Shown here piece by piece: positions 7,258-15,763 of a stretch of DNA of 64,000 nt. The notes below the pieces were generated by a model that ran no database searches, was not told the DNA's origin, and worked only from the letters and a program-made list of their open reading frames with translations. The stretch comes from CAG-791 sp045546175 (GTDB taxonomy: Bacteria > Bacillota > Clostridia > Lachnospirales > Lachnospiraceae). The stretch is taken from contig JAZQCI010000019.1 in NCBI GenBank assembly GCA_045546175.1, positions 26,582-90,581 of the forward strand. The letters are read 5' to 3'. Numbering within the stretch: position 1 is the first letter of the stretch; each line of letters begins with the position of its first letter. The position numbers and the translations under genes are program-made.

Positions 7258-9576
7258 TCAGAGCGCGCTCTTTCGGTAGTGTCCGGTGGTAAATTCATTG
7301 GATTCCGTAAACTCCCGAATCAGCGCCGAAGAGTTTCCGGCCGCCCCGCCCGACTTATACCAGTCCAGGATCTCTTTCGTCTGCGCGCCGCTCTCCGTGG
7401 TAAAGCTGCAGATCCATCCCGCCGCGCTCATGGCCACGGGATCCTTTTTGCTCACAAAGCTGTGCAGAGAAAGCGGTTTGCTGTTATAGATCACATTCAC
7501 GCAGTGGCCGCATACGCAGCGCACCGGAAATTCCATTCCCATGCGGTCCCTGAGAGCAAAGAAAGCCTGCTCCCTGTGGGTGCACATTCCCGCCGTCTTC
7601 CTGACGCATCCCGCCGAGATCATCATCGGGATCCGGCCGTATACGCTCAGGAGCTGTCGGCCTTCCGCGCCTTGCGTCAGCGGGATCATGTCTCTCGAAG
7701 ACAGCTCCCATCCGAGGTTGACCATATCGCAGTGCTCAAGAAGGAGATCTCTCGCCGCGGTGTTCCACTGATAGAGCGATCCGTCCCCGACGATCATTCC
7801 CCGGTACCCGATCTCTTCCAAAATATCGAGCTCCTCGGGGTTTCTTGCCAGAACGCCGGCAAATCCCATGCCCGCCAGTTTCCTGACGCTTTCCCTGCTG
7901 CCCGCCCTGCAGACATGCGGCAGGGCGATCACGCAGCTTTTTCTCTCCTCTTTCGTGAGAGCTTCCATGATCTGCGGCGTCTCTTCCACAATGATCCGTG
8001 AGATGCCGCACTCTCTGGCGGCTCGCAGCTGCGCGGCCGTCGTGACCTGTGCCCAGACTTCGGGGATTTCCCCCGGCGCTCTGTGCTGTGCCGGACTTTG
8101 TTTTTCTGTTGTGCGTTCTACGGTGCTTTCTGCCGTTGCGCGGTCTTCGGCAGTGTTTTCTGCCGTTGTGCGGTCCGGACATTCCTTCGCTTCGCCGGCG
8201 CTTTCTGCCGTTTCTCCGCCCCGTGAGCACGCAAGGAGTTCCTCCTCGAGCTTTAACAGGGCTTCTCTGCGAAGCGCGTTGAGGGAGGCCACCGGCATAA
8301 AGATCTCGCCGGCCACTTCCACGTCCAGTTCGTCAAATGCAAAGAGAGAGTCGCCGGTCTTTCGAAGGCGTTTCTCTATCTCTTTTTCTTCCATGGGCCG
8401 CTTCTGGGCGTTTTGTACGACCTCTCCTTCTGCCGTGACAGTGACAGGCGCCCCGCTGCCATTCAGGTCCGGGGCAGACACGGTCAGTCTCGCCTTCTCT
8501 CCCGGAATCAGCACAGCCGTACCGCTGATCTTTCTCTTCGGAAGTCCCGAGAGATATTCCTTCTCGATCTGCGCGAGAACTTCCTCGTCCGTGCCGGCAT
8601 AACCGGGCTTTCCGATGGTCAGAAGTTCTTTTCCGTTCCGTTTATAATAATACCCCGTGCTCAGATCCGTCCTCAGATACAGAGACCTCAGTCGGCGCAT
8701 GTCCTCCGCGTCGATCTTCCAGGGCTTCTTTCTGCCCTCTTCGTCCCATTTGACGTAATAGTCGATATATTTTCTGTAGAGCGCGGTGACGCCCGCTGCG
8801 TAATGAGGACTCTTCATTCGACCCTCTATTTTGAACGAATCGATTCCCGCGTCGATGAGATCGGGGAGGATCTCGAGGACACAGAGGTCTCTCATGGAGA
8901 TCGGATACTGCTCCTTCCCCTTCCTCAGGCTGATCTCTTTTCCGTCCGCGTCAAGGATCGTATAGGGGAGCCGGCAGGTGCCCGCGCACCGGCCGCGGTT
9001 GCCGCTCCGGCCGCCGAGAAAGCTCGACATCAAGCACCTTCCCGAGTAGGAATAGCACATGGCGCCGTGAATAAAGCACTCGATCTCCACGGGTTCCTCT
9101 CTCTTTATGGTCCTGATCTCTTCAAGGGACAGCTCCCTGGCAGGTACGACTCTGCGGACGCCCAGTTTCTTGAGAAAGCGGACCGATTCGGGGGCCGCGC
9201 AGGACATCTGTGTCGAGGCGTGCAGCTCCAGGCCGGGGCATCGGTCGTGAAGCGTGCGAACAACGCCCAGGTCCTGGACGATCACTCCGTCCAGTCCTTT
9301 CCTATAAAGGGACATGGCAAAATCCACCGTCTCCTCCAGTTCACTCTCCTTGGTGAGCACATTGAGGGTCAGATAGACTTTCTTTCCGAAAATATGCGCC
9401 TCTTTAATCGAGCGTATAATATCTTCCTGTGTGAAATTCTCCGCATACGCCCTGGCTCCGAATTTTTCTCCGCCAAGGTAGACGGCGTCCGCTCCCGCCG
9501 CCAGCGCTCCCAGAAACGCGTTTCTGCTGCCCGCCGGCGCGAGAAGTTCGGGAAGCCCGTTTCTGCCGCTCCTCAT
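7258..9576 (-). CDS. U32-family peptidase-like protein, possible 23S rRNA hydroxylation enzyme
   Basis: The first 400 residues match the U32 family: PELLAPAG near the N-terminus, GADAVYLGG, and the Cys-containing signature around IECFIHGAMCYSYSGRC. In E. coli the homologue RlhA hydroxylates C2501 of 23S rRNA with prephenate; older annotations call the family collagenase-like protease. The C-terminal half is the DUF3656-type extension, with more conserved cysteines near the end. Between the halves, at roughly residues 440-515, is a low-complexity linker rich in Thr, Ala and Glu. The start at 9576 follows AAGGAGAAGAACGG. The peptidase name is historical; the function here is inferred. Confidence 0.85.
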   Translation of the reverse strand: MRSGRNGLPELLAPAGSRNAFLGALAAGADAVYLGGEKFGARAYAENFTQEDIIRSIKEAHIFGKKVYLTLNVLTKESELEETVDFAMSLYRKGLDGVIVQDLGVVRTLHDRCPGLELHASTQMSCAAPESVRFLKKLGVRRVVPARELSLEEIRTIKREEPVEIECFIHGAMCYSYSGRCLMSSFLGGRSGNRGRCAGTCRLPYTILDADGKEISLRKGKEQYPISMRDLCVLEILPDLIDAGIDSFKIEGRMKSPHYAAGVTALYRKYIDYYVKWDEEGRKKPWKIDAEDMRRLRSLYLRTDLSTGYYYKRNGKELLTIGKPGYAGTDEEVLAQIEKEYLSGLPKRKISGTAVLIPGEKARLTVSAPDLNGSGAPVTVTAEGEVVQNAQKRPMEEKEIEKRLRKTGDSLFAFDELDVEVAGEIFMPVASLNALRREALLKLEEELLACSRGGETAESAGEAKECPDRTTAENTAEDRATAESTVERTTEKQSPAQHRAPGEIPEVWAQVTTAAQLRAARECGISRIIVEETPQIMEALTKEERKSCVIALPHVCRAGSRESVRKLAGMGFAGVLARNPEELDILEEIGYRGMIVGDGSLYQWNTAARDLLLEHCDMVNLGWELSSRDMIPLTQGAEGRQLLSVYGRIPMMISAGCVRKTAGMCTHREQAFFALRDRMGMEFPVRCVCGHCVNVIYNSKPLSLHSFVSKKDPVAMSAAGWICSFTTESGAQTKEILDWYKSGGAAGNSSALIREFTESNEFTTGHYRKSAL
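8111..8220. repeat. Degenerate tandem repeat in the U32 gene linker
   Basis: The plus strand shows the phrase TTTCTGCCGTT three times (about 8127-8137, 8157-8167, 8207-8217) within units of 27-30 bases such as GTGCGGTC..TCTGCCGTT. The repeats encode the Thr/Ala/Glu-rich linker of the U32 protein and probably vary in copy number between strains. Confidence 0.55.
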
Positions 9577-9625
9577 CCGTTCTTCTCCTTATAGACGTTT
9601 TTATTCCCGATTTCTTACAAGACAT

Positions 9626-9682
9626 GTAATTATTCAGCACCCCACGTCCCAAATGCTGCGCATTCGGGTGCTGAATAATTAC
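9626..9682. repeat. 17-bp perfect inverted repeat between zapA and the U32 gene
   Basis: The arms at 9626-9642 and 9666-9682 are exact complements (GTAATTATTCAGCACCC and its reverse) around a 23-base loop. No U-tract follows on either strand, so it is not a classical terminator. It may be a recombinational or repetitive element, or an RNA-processing hairpin. Confidence 0.7.
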
Positions 9683-9700
9683 CAAAATGGAGAGAGCAGC

Positions 9701-10045
9701 TCATTTCGGGCTGCTCTTTTTCTTTTTCTCGGCGCTCTGCAGCTTCATCTGCGCTGCGACAAGTTCGTGTTTGATATCATAGAGGTCATTCTCTTTTTTG
9801 TCAATAATTCCTTGAAGCTCCTCATTTCTCGAGACAGCCTTGAAATAATCGTCCGCAATGTTGAGATTGAGAAGAAGATGTCTCATATCTACCGGGAGTT
9901 TCCCGAATTCCGCGTCCGCGTTGAGTTCATCGATCTTGCTGTTGAGGTAGTCGGCCACCTTGTGCAGGTACTCTTCGCTCTCGTACCCGCTCAGTGTGTA
10001 GGTCTTGCCTCCGATCATTACCTGTGCGTCTGTTTTTTCTGCCAT
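9701..10045 (-). CDS. zapA: Cell division protein ZapA
   Basis: ZapA bundles FtsZ filaments at midcell. The 114-residue protein starts with the family pattern (VMIGGKTYTLSGYESEEYLHKVADYLNSKI) and ends in a coiled coil (about 70-105) with a lysine-rich tail. The start ATG has TAGGAGAAAATA before it. A GAGCAGC/GCTGCTC hairpin overlaps the stop codon and may slow transcription into the U32 gene. It lies downstream of ruvAB, an arrangement seen in other Clostridia. Confidence 0.88.
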   Translation of the reverse strand: MAEKTDAQVMIGGKTYTLSGYESEEYLHKVADYLNSKIDELNADAEFGKLPVDMRHLLLNLNIADDYFKAVSRNEELQGIIDKKENDLYDIKHELVAAQMKLQSAEKKKKSSPK

Positions 10046-10063
10046 TATTTTCTCCTATTTGTG

Positions 10064-10078
10064 GCTCGCTGCGCGAGC
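10064..10078. repeat. Triloop hairpin of the GCTCGC family
   Basis: GCTCGC-tgc-GCGAGC forms a 6-pair stem with a 3-base loop in the gap between zapA and ruvB. Related hairpins occur at 7215-7231 and inside the repeats at 21159 and 60813. Confidence 0.5.
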
Positions 10079-10094
10079 TGCTATGCCTTATTTC

Positions 10095-11099
10095 TTACTC
10101 CTGCCCCTCATAAGGGATCCCCAGATGCGTGTAGGCCTCCTGCGTGGCCACTCTTCCTCTGGGCGTTCTGTTTATCAGTCCGTTCTGCAGAAGATACGGC
10201 TCCAAAAGGTCTTCGATCGTCCCCGGATCTTCTCCGATGGACGCCGCCAGCGTGTCCAGTCCGGCCGGCCCGCCGCCGAATTTCTCGATCAGCGTCAGCA
10301 GGAAATTCCTGTCCGCTCTGTCCAGCCCCAGCTTGTCCACGTCCATCAGGTCCAGTGCCGTGCGCGCCACTTCCAGCGTGATCTTTCCGTCGTAGCGGAC
10401 CTGTGCGTAGTCGCGGACGCGCTTCAGGATCCTGTTGGCGAGTCGAGGCGTCCCGCGGCTTCTGCGGGCCAGTTCCCCGGCTCCCTCCTCGTCGATCTCG
10501 ACGCGCAGCTTTTTCGCGCTGGCAAGGACAATCTGCTTGAGTTCCTGCGTGTTGTAAAACTCCAGCCTGTGGATCTCGCCGAACCGGTCCCTGAGCGGCG
10601 CCGACAAAAGTCCCGCCCTTGTCGTCGCGCCCACCAGCGTGAACTTGGGCAGGTCCAGGCGGATGGACTTGGCCGTCGCTCCTTTGCCGATCAAAATATC
10701 GATGGCAAAATCTTCCATGGCCGGATACAGCACTTCCTCCACCTGCTTGTTCAGGCGGTGGATCTCATCCACGAACAAAATATCATTTTCCTTCAGCCCG
10801 TTCAGAATTGCCGCCATCTCTCCCGGCTTCTCAATGGCCGGTCCGCTGGTGACCCTCATATTGACGCCCATCTCGTTGGCGATGATTCCCGAGATTGTCG
10901 TCTTTCCGAGTCCGGGAGGCCCGTAGAACAAAAGGTGATCCAGCGGGTCTCCTCTTAACTTGGCCGCCTGAATAGAGATGCCGAGGCTCTCCTTGATCTT
11001 GCTCTGTCCGATGTATTCGCTCAGCCGCTGGGGCCTTAAGGAGCCCTCTATGCGGCTGTCTTCTTCTGTGAAATTGGTTTCTATTGTTCTTCTCTGCAT
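10095..11099 (-). CDS. ruvB: Holliday junction branch migration helicase RuvB
   Basis: RuvB is the AAA+ motor that drives Holliday junctions together with RuvA. The 334-residue protein has Walker A GPPGLGKTT, Walker B DEIHR, sensor GATTRAGLLS and a C-terminal winged helix ending in RTPRGRVAT. This is the family's usual length. It follows ruvA by 50 bases on the same strand. The ribosome binding site is weak, which fits coupling to ruvA. Confidence 0.97.
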   Translation of the reverse strand: MQRRTIETNFTEEDSRIEGSLRPQRLSEYIGQSKIKESLGISIQAAKLRGDPLDHLLFYGPPGLGKTTISGIIANEMGVNMRVTSGPAIEKPGEMAAILNGLKENDILFVDEIHRLNKQVEEVLYPAMEDFAIDILIGKGATAKSIRLDLPKFTLVGATTRAGLLSAPLRDRFGEIHRLEFYNTQELKQIVLASAKKLRVEIDEEGAGELARRSRGTPRLANRILKRVRDYAQVRYDGKITLEVARTALDLMDVDKLGLDRADRNFLLTLIEKFGGGPAGLDTLAASIGEDPGTIEDLLEPYLLQNGLINRTPRGRVATQEAYTHLGIPYEGQE

Positions 11100-11149
11100 A
11101 AAATACCGATTCTTTTTCCGTCCTTGGTTAAATGTGTCGCTCTCAGGTG

Positions 11150-11824
11150 TTACAGATACCTCAGTGCCGCTTTCAAGATGCTCTCAGTGTCTGTGAGTTC
11201 TTTCTGCTCCTTCTGCGCTTTTTCCTTACATGTGCGGACCGCTTTTGCCGCTTCTGCACGTGAGTACCCGAGCGCTGTCAGCGCCTCGACCGCTTCTGCG
11301 GCGGCGTCATTCTGTCCGCTGTCTGCACCTGCTGCGGCGATTTCAGCCAGCGACACTCCTCCGGCTCCTGCGCCCGCTCCGCCGGAAGCAATAGCAAGCA
11401 TTTCTGCGTCCCTCATACCTGCTACCTTGTCGCGAAGATCCAGAATCAGGCGCTCTGCTGTTCTCTTTCCCACGCCGGGAGCCCTCGAGATCATCTTGGC
11501 GTCTCCCGCCATGATGGCAAACCGAAGATCATCGGCAGTTCCCACTGACAGGAGCGCAAGTCCTCCCTTGGGACCAACTCCGCTCACGGTGATCAGAAGC
11601 TTAAAGAGATCTAAATCATCCCTCGACATAAAACCGTACAGTGCGATCTGGTCTTCTCTCAAATAGGTGTACGTGTAGACCATGACTTCCTCGTCGCGGT
11701 CTGCCGCCGCAAGTCTCTGTACGGTCTCTCCGGCGATTCTGACCTCATAGCCGACGCCGCCAACATCTATGACTGCCACTCCGTCATAAACTGCGGCAAC
11801 ATATCCTCTTAAAAATGAAATCAT
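11150..11824 (-). CDS. ruvA: Holliday junction binding protein RuvA
   Basis: RuvA forms the tetramer that holds the junction for RuvB. The 224-residue protein begins MISFLRGYVAAV, has helix-hairpin-helix motifs (GVGPKGGLALL and APGVGKRTAERLI) and a C-terminal three-helix RuvB-binding domain. A Gly/Ala-rich linker (around GAGAGG) joins the domains and makes it slightly longer than the typical 200 residues. I chose ATG at 11824, after AAGGAGCATTG. An open frame extends upstream but has no support. Confidence 0.95.
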   Translation of the reverse strand: MISFLRGYVAAVYDGVAVIDVGGVGYEVRIAGETVQRLAAADRDEEVMVYTYTYLREDQIALYGFMSRDDLDLFKLLITVSGVGPKGGLALLSVGTADDLRFAIMAGDAKMISRAPGVGKRTAERLILDLRDKVAGMRDAEMLAIASGGAGAGAGGVSLAEIAAAGADSGQNDAAAEAVEALTALGYSRAEAAKAVRTCKEKAQKEQKELTDTESILKAALRYL

Positions 11825-12038
11825 TAAATACAATGCTCCTTGAAACAAGTAGTGGCTTTCATTATACATCCCCGGCAGACCTTTGACAAATTCAGGAATC
11901 GGGTGATTGTGATTGATTGCCATCCTGTCATTCCGGCGGTACTCCGTCGTCCCCCTATGACAATACTCAGTTCCAAAGTTTCCAATATTTCATTAATGTG
12001 TTAATATTAAGCAACAAATCTAAAAAAGGAGCACTACT

Positions 12039-12509
12039 ATGGGTAAAGTATTCCGATTTAACAAAGATGTGGACACCGACCAGATCATCGCTTCCCAGTA
12101 TCTTCTCTATCCTACTGTGGAAGAAATGAAAGCGCACACCTTCGAATCCCTGGATGCGAATTTTGCATCTGAAGTAAAGCCGGGCGATTTCGTCGTCGCG
12201 GACAGCAATTTCGGCTGCGGCTCCTCTCGCGAGCAGGCTCCCGCCGTCCTCAAGGCACTGGGCGTCCGTGCCGTTCTGGCTCCTTCCTTCGCCAGGATCT
12301 TCTACAGAAATTCCATCAACATAGGACTTCCCGCCATCGTCTGTGACGGTCTCTATGACGCGGTCAGGACCGGGGACGAGATCGAACTGGATATGGAGAA
12401 AGGCATTATTACCTTTGGCGAGCAGACTTTTTCCTGCACGAAACTTCCCGTTCATCTTCAGAAAATTCTCGATCAGGGCGGCCTGATCAGTTCTCTCAAC
12501 GAGATGTAA
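12039..12509 (+). CDS. Aconitase-family dehydratase small subunit, pair 1 (LeuD/HacB-like)
   Basis: The 156-residue protein is the swivel (small) subunit of a two-part hydro-lyase of the 3-isopropylmalate dehydratase/homoaconitase type. It has the start VDTDQII and the signature NFGCGSSREQAP. The specificity loop reads QYLLY. In archaeal work the equivalent position is YLRT in isopropylmalate isomerase and YLVY/YLMY in homoaconitase (recalled, not checked), so the substrate may not be isopropylmalate. AAAAAGGAGCACTACT precedes the ATG. It leads a four-gene run with two small/large pairs. Confidence 0.88.
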   Translation: MGKVFRFNKDVDTDQIIASQYLLYPTVEEMKAHTFESLDANFASEVKPGDFVVADSNFGCGSSREQAPAVLKALGVRAVLAPSFARIFYRNSINIGLPAIVCDGLYDAVRTGDEIELDMEKGIITFGEQTFSCTKLPVHLQKILDQGGLISSLNEM

Positions 12510-12542
12510 TCCTGTACGATTAATACTTTGGAGGAAACCACT

Positions 12543-13793
12543 ATGGGAATGACAATAGCCGAAAAGATCATCGCGCGCGCCGCGGGCGTCGAAACTGTTC
12601 GCGCCGGTGAGATCCATACCGTCACGCTCGACTATCTGATGAGCAACGACGGAACAACTCATCTCACTATTGATATGTACAATAAGCTTCGCAATCCGCG
12701 CATCTCGGACAAGAGCAAGCTCGTCTGGATCGTCGACCACAACGTGCCCTGCGACAGCCCCAAGACGGCGGCGTCACAGAAGAAGATGCGCGATTTTGCC
12801 AGAGAAAACGGAATCACGTTCTATGAAGGCGCGGGCGTATGTCACCAGATCATGTGCGAGAAGCACGTGGTGCCCGGCCAGCTCATCTTCGGAGCGGACA
12901 GCCACACCTGCGCTTACGGCGCGCTGGGCGCCTTCGGAACCGGCGTCGGCTGCACGGACTATCTCTACGGCATGGTAACCGGCGGCTCCTGGGTCATGGT
13001 GCCCGAGACGCTCCGCTTCAACCTGACCGGAAAGCTTGCCGATCGCGTGACTGCCAGAGACCTGATCCTGACCATCATCGGCATGATCGGGGCCAATGGC
13101 GCCAACTACCACGCCATGGAATTTGTGGGCGACGGCATGAAGAACCTGACCATGAGCGACCGCATCTCCATCTGCAACCTCTGCGTGGAAGCAGGTGCCA
13201 AAACAGCGCTCATGGAAGTGGACGACATCACAATGGCTTACCTCGAGGAGCACGGCGGCAGAAAGCCGGCTGCCTGCTTTAAGAGCGACGACGACGCTCT
13301 CTTCGAAAAGACTTACGACATCGACCTCTCCGCGATCGTCCCCGTAGTGGCGAAGCCCCACTTTGTGGACAATCTGGCCCCCGTCGACGAAGTCAAGGGC
13401 GTCAAGCTCAACGAGGCCTTTCTGGGCTCCTGCAACAACGGCCGCATCGAGGACCTGCGCCTGGGCGCGTCCATCATCAAGGGACACAAAGTCGCCGACA
13501 AGGTGCGCTTCCTCGTCGTTCCCGCGAGCCAGGAGGTCTACAGACAGGCTCTTCGCGAAGGCCTTCTCGACATCTTCATGGATGCCGGCGCCATGGTCAT
13601 GAACCCCAACTGCAGCGTCTGCTGGGGAAGCTGCCAGGGCGTCATCGGCGCAGGCGAAGTGCTGATCAGCACCGGAACCCGCAACTTCAAGGGCCGCGCC
13701 GGCGACAAGAATTCCTTCGTCTACCTGGGGAGCGCCGCAACGGTCGCGGCATCCGCCATCGCGGGCGAGATCGTATCGCCTTATACCTACTGA
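12543..13793 (+). CDS. Aconitase-family dehydratase large subunit, pair 1 (LeuC/HacA-like)
   Basis: The 416-residue protein is the [4Fe-4S] catalytic subunit that pairs with the preceding small subunit. It shows GADSHTCAYGALGAFGTG and cluster cysteines in GSCNNGR and NCSVC. The family normally has GSCTNGR, so the Thr to Asn change next to the first ligand is unusual. Its length is that of the short LeuC2/HacA class rather than the 465-residue proteobacterial LeuC. I start at ATG 12543 because GGAGG lies 8 bases before it. The substrate could be isopropylmalate, methylmalate (citramalate route) or homocitrate. Confidence 0.88.
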   Translation: MGMTIAEKIIARAAGVETVRAGEIHTVTLDYLMSNDGTTHLTIDMYNKLRNPRISDKSKLVWIVDHNVPCDSPKTAASQKKMRDFARENGITFYEGAGVCHQIMCEKHVVPGQLIFGADSHTCAYGALGAFGTGVGCTDYLYGMVTGGSWVMVPETLRFNLTGKLADRVTARDLILTIIGMIGANGANYHAMEFVGDGMKNLTMSDRISICNLCVEAGAKTALMEVDDITMAYLEEHGGRKPAACFKSDDDALFEKTYDIDLSAIVPVVAKPHFVDNLAPVDEVKGVKLNEAFLGSCNNGRIEDLRLGASIIKGHKVADKVRFLVVPASQEVYRQALREGLLDIFMDAGAMVMNPNCSVCWGSCQGVIGAGEVLISTGTRNFKGRAGDKNSFVYLGSAATVAASAIAGEIVSPYTY

Positions 13794-13842
13794 TCAGACG
13801 GCTGCGGCACGCAGTCAAAATACAGAAGAATAGAGGTTAATA

Positions 13843-14337
13843 ATGGAACAATTTACAGGCAAAGTGTGGCTGCTCGGCGACGATATCGACACGGATATCA
13901 TCATTCCCACCGAGTACCTGGCCCTCAAGACAGTAAAAGACATGGCTCCTTACGGCTTCAGCCCCCTCAGACCGGAGCTGGCCGCTAAGATTCAGCCCGG
14001 CGATATCATCGTGGCCGGCAAGAACTTCGGCTGCGGCTCCTCCCGCGAGCAGGCGCCGGAGGTCATAGGGGCGCTCGGCGTCCGCGCGGTCATCGCGCGC
14101 TCCTACGCCAGGATCTTCTTCCGCAACGCGATCAACAACGGCCTTCTTCTGATCGAGAACGACACCCTCTGTGACGATGTCAAAGAAGGGGACGAGATCA
14201 CGGTAAATGTCGGCGAGTCCATCGAGTACAAAGGCAAAACATACCCCATCTCCGCTCTCCCCGACAACCTGCTCGACATTCTCGAGGCCGGCGGTCTGGT
14301 CAAGGCGATGCAGAAGCTCAATGGCATTATAAAGTAG
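13843..14337 (+). CDS. Aconitase-family dehydratase small subunit, pair 2 (LeuD-like)
   Basis: This is a second small subunit, 164 residues, with DIDTDIIIP and NFGCGSSREQAP. Its specificity loop is EYLAL, different from QYLLY in the first pair, so the two enzymes probably differ in substrate. It follows pair 1 by 49 bases and precedes its large subunit by 11 bases. Together with nearby ilv genes it most likely serves leucine or isoleucine synthesis. Confidence 0.88.
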   Translation: MEQFTGKVWLLGDDIDTDIIIPTEYLALKTVKDMAPYGFSPLRPELAAKIQPGDIIVAGKNFGCGSSREQAPEVIGALGVRAVIARSYARIFFRNAINNGLLLIENDTLCDDVKEGDEITVNVGESIEYKGKTYPISALPDNLLDILEAGGLVKAMQKLNGIIK

Positions 14338-14348
14338 GAGGAAGGCAC

Positions 14349-15653
14349 ATGGGATCCACGTTAATTGAAAAAATATTTGCTCATAATATCGGTGCTGACT
14401 CCGTAAAAGCCGGCGATATCATTACCGTGAATGTCGACCGCGTGATGATCCACGATATTTTCATTCCTTTTGTAAAAGACAAGTTCGAGGAGATGGGATT
14501 CACAAGGATCTGGGATCCGGATAAAACGGTCCTGATCTACGACCATCTGGTACCGGCCAGCCAGCTGGATGATCCCCGCCACCACCACATCGGCGACGAG
14601 TTCTGTGACAAGTACGGTGTGGGGAATGTGCATCGCTCCGACGGCATCTGCCACCAGCTCATGACGGAGGCCGGCTATGTAAAGCCCGGCGACATAGCCT
14701 TCGGCACAGATTCCCACACCGTCACCTACGGCTGCGTGGGCGCCTTCTCCACCGGAATCGGCTACACGGAGATGGCCAGCATTCTGGGCACCGGCAAGCT
14801 CTGGGTGCGCGTCCCCGAGACGATCCGCGTCAACATCGAGGGAGAGCTTCCCGAGGGCGTCACGTCCAAGGATATCATCCTGACCATCATCGGCGACCTC
14901 CGTGCAGACGGCGCCACCTACAAGTCCCTGGAATTTGCGGGCAGCACCGTGGACGCCATGTCCGTGGCGAGCCGCATGACCATGTCCAACATGACCGTTG
15001 AGTGCGGCGCCAAGTGCGGTCTCTTCTCTCCGGATGAGAAGACGGCGCAGTACTGCGGCCTGGACGGCCTGGACGATTTCCTCACGACTCTTCACGGCGA
15101 CGAGGACGCTGAATATGCACAGGTATTGAATTACAGGGCGGAAGATTTTGCCCCCGTAATGGCCTGCCCTTCTCAGGTCGACAAGATCAAACCCGTCTCC
15201 CAGGTCATCGCGGAAGCGGCTTCCCTGGAAGAAGGAAGCGTTGTTCCCGGCGTCGGCCTCATCGAAGGAGGCTCCGTACGCGTGGACCAGGTCTTCATCG
15301 GCTCCTGCACCAACGGGCGCCTCGAGGACCTGCAGGCAGCAGCTTCTGTACTCAAGGGCAGACAGATCGCTCCTTTTGTCAAGCTGATCGTCACGCCCGC
15401 CAGCCGCAAGATCTACAGAGAAGCTCTCGCTGACGGCACGCTGGACACCCTCGCCGAGGCGGGCGCCATGATCACCACGCCCGGCTGCGGCCTCTGCTGC
15501 GGCAGAACCGGCGGCATCCTGACCGACAACGAGGTAGTGGTCGCCACCAACAACCGCAACTTCCTCGGCCGCATGGGCACCTCCAAGGTCAATATTTACC
15601 TGGCTTCGCCCATTACTGCTGCCAGGTGCGCGTTGGCCGGAAAAATAGTATAA
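14349..15653 (+). CDS. Aconitase-family dehydratase large subunit, pair 2 (LeuC-like)
   Basis: The 434-residue catalytic subunit carries GTDSHTVTYGCVGAFSTGIG and the canonical cluster ligands GSCTNGRLEDL and PGCGLCCG. An insertion relative to pair 1 lies at about residues 230-290. TAGGAGGAAGGCAC stands before the ATG. The four genes 12039-15653 form one plus-strand operon that ends at the terminator at 15659. Of the two pairs this one keeps the standard cluster motif, so it is the slightly better candidate for isopropylmalate dehydratase. That is an inference. Confidence 0.88.
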   Translation: MGSTLIEKIFAHNIGADSVKAGDIITVNVDRVMIHDIFIPFVKDKFEEMGFTRIWDPDKTVLIYDHLVPASQLDDPRHHHIGDEFCDKYGVGNVHRSDGICHQLMTEAGYVKPGDIAFGTDSHTVTYGCVGAFSTGIGYTEMASILGTGKLWVRVPETIRVNIEGELPEGVTSKDIILTIIGDLRADGATYKSLEFAGSTVDAMSVASRMTMSNMTVECGAKCGLFSPDEKTAQYCGLDGLDDFLTTLHGDEDAEYAQVLNYRAEDFAPVMACPSQVDKIKPVSQVIAEAASLEEGSVVPGVGLIEGGSVRVDQVFIGSCTNGRLEDLQAAASVLKGRQIAPFVKLIVTPASRKIYREALADGTLDTLAEAGAMITTPGCGLCCGRTGGILTDNEVVVATNNRNFLGRMGTSKVNIYLASPITAARCALAGKIV

Positions 15654-15658
15654 CAATC

Positions 15659-15698
15659 AAAAAAGCAGAGGCCTTTCGACCTCTGCTTTTTTATTTTT
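15659..15698. terminator. Bidirectional terminator between the dehydratase operon and ilvC
   Basis: A 13-pair stem (AAAAAAGCAGAGG with CCTCTGCTTTTTT) has A-runs on the left and T-runs on the right, so it can end transcripts from both converging operons. Confidence 0.9.
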
Positions 15699-15699
15699 G

Positions 15700-15761
15700 T
15701 GTGTCGCGCTGACACATTTTATTTCGAAAAAATGTGTCAGTAGATACGTCCCCGTGACACA
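15700..15761. repeat. REP-like palindromic element
   Basis: Two nested palindromes share GACAC: GTGTC-gcgct-GACAC (15701-15715) and TGACACATTTT/AAAATGTGTCA (15710-15720 and 15729-15739). They are followed on the plus strand by CGTCCCCGTGACAC. This resembles the widespread GTGTCACGGGGACG-type extragenic repeats that I recall from several Firmicutes. Only one copy is visible here, so the assignment rests on memory. Confidence 0.5.
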
Positions 15762-15763
15762 AA

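Noticed and set aside
13843..15653. Second dehydratase pair as a degraded copy
   Set aside because: Both genes are full length with intact cluster cysteines, good binding sites and close spacing.
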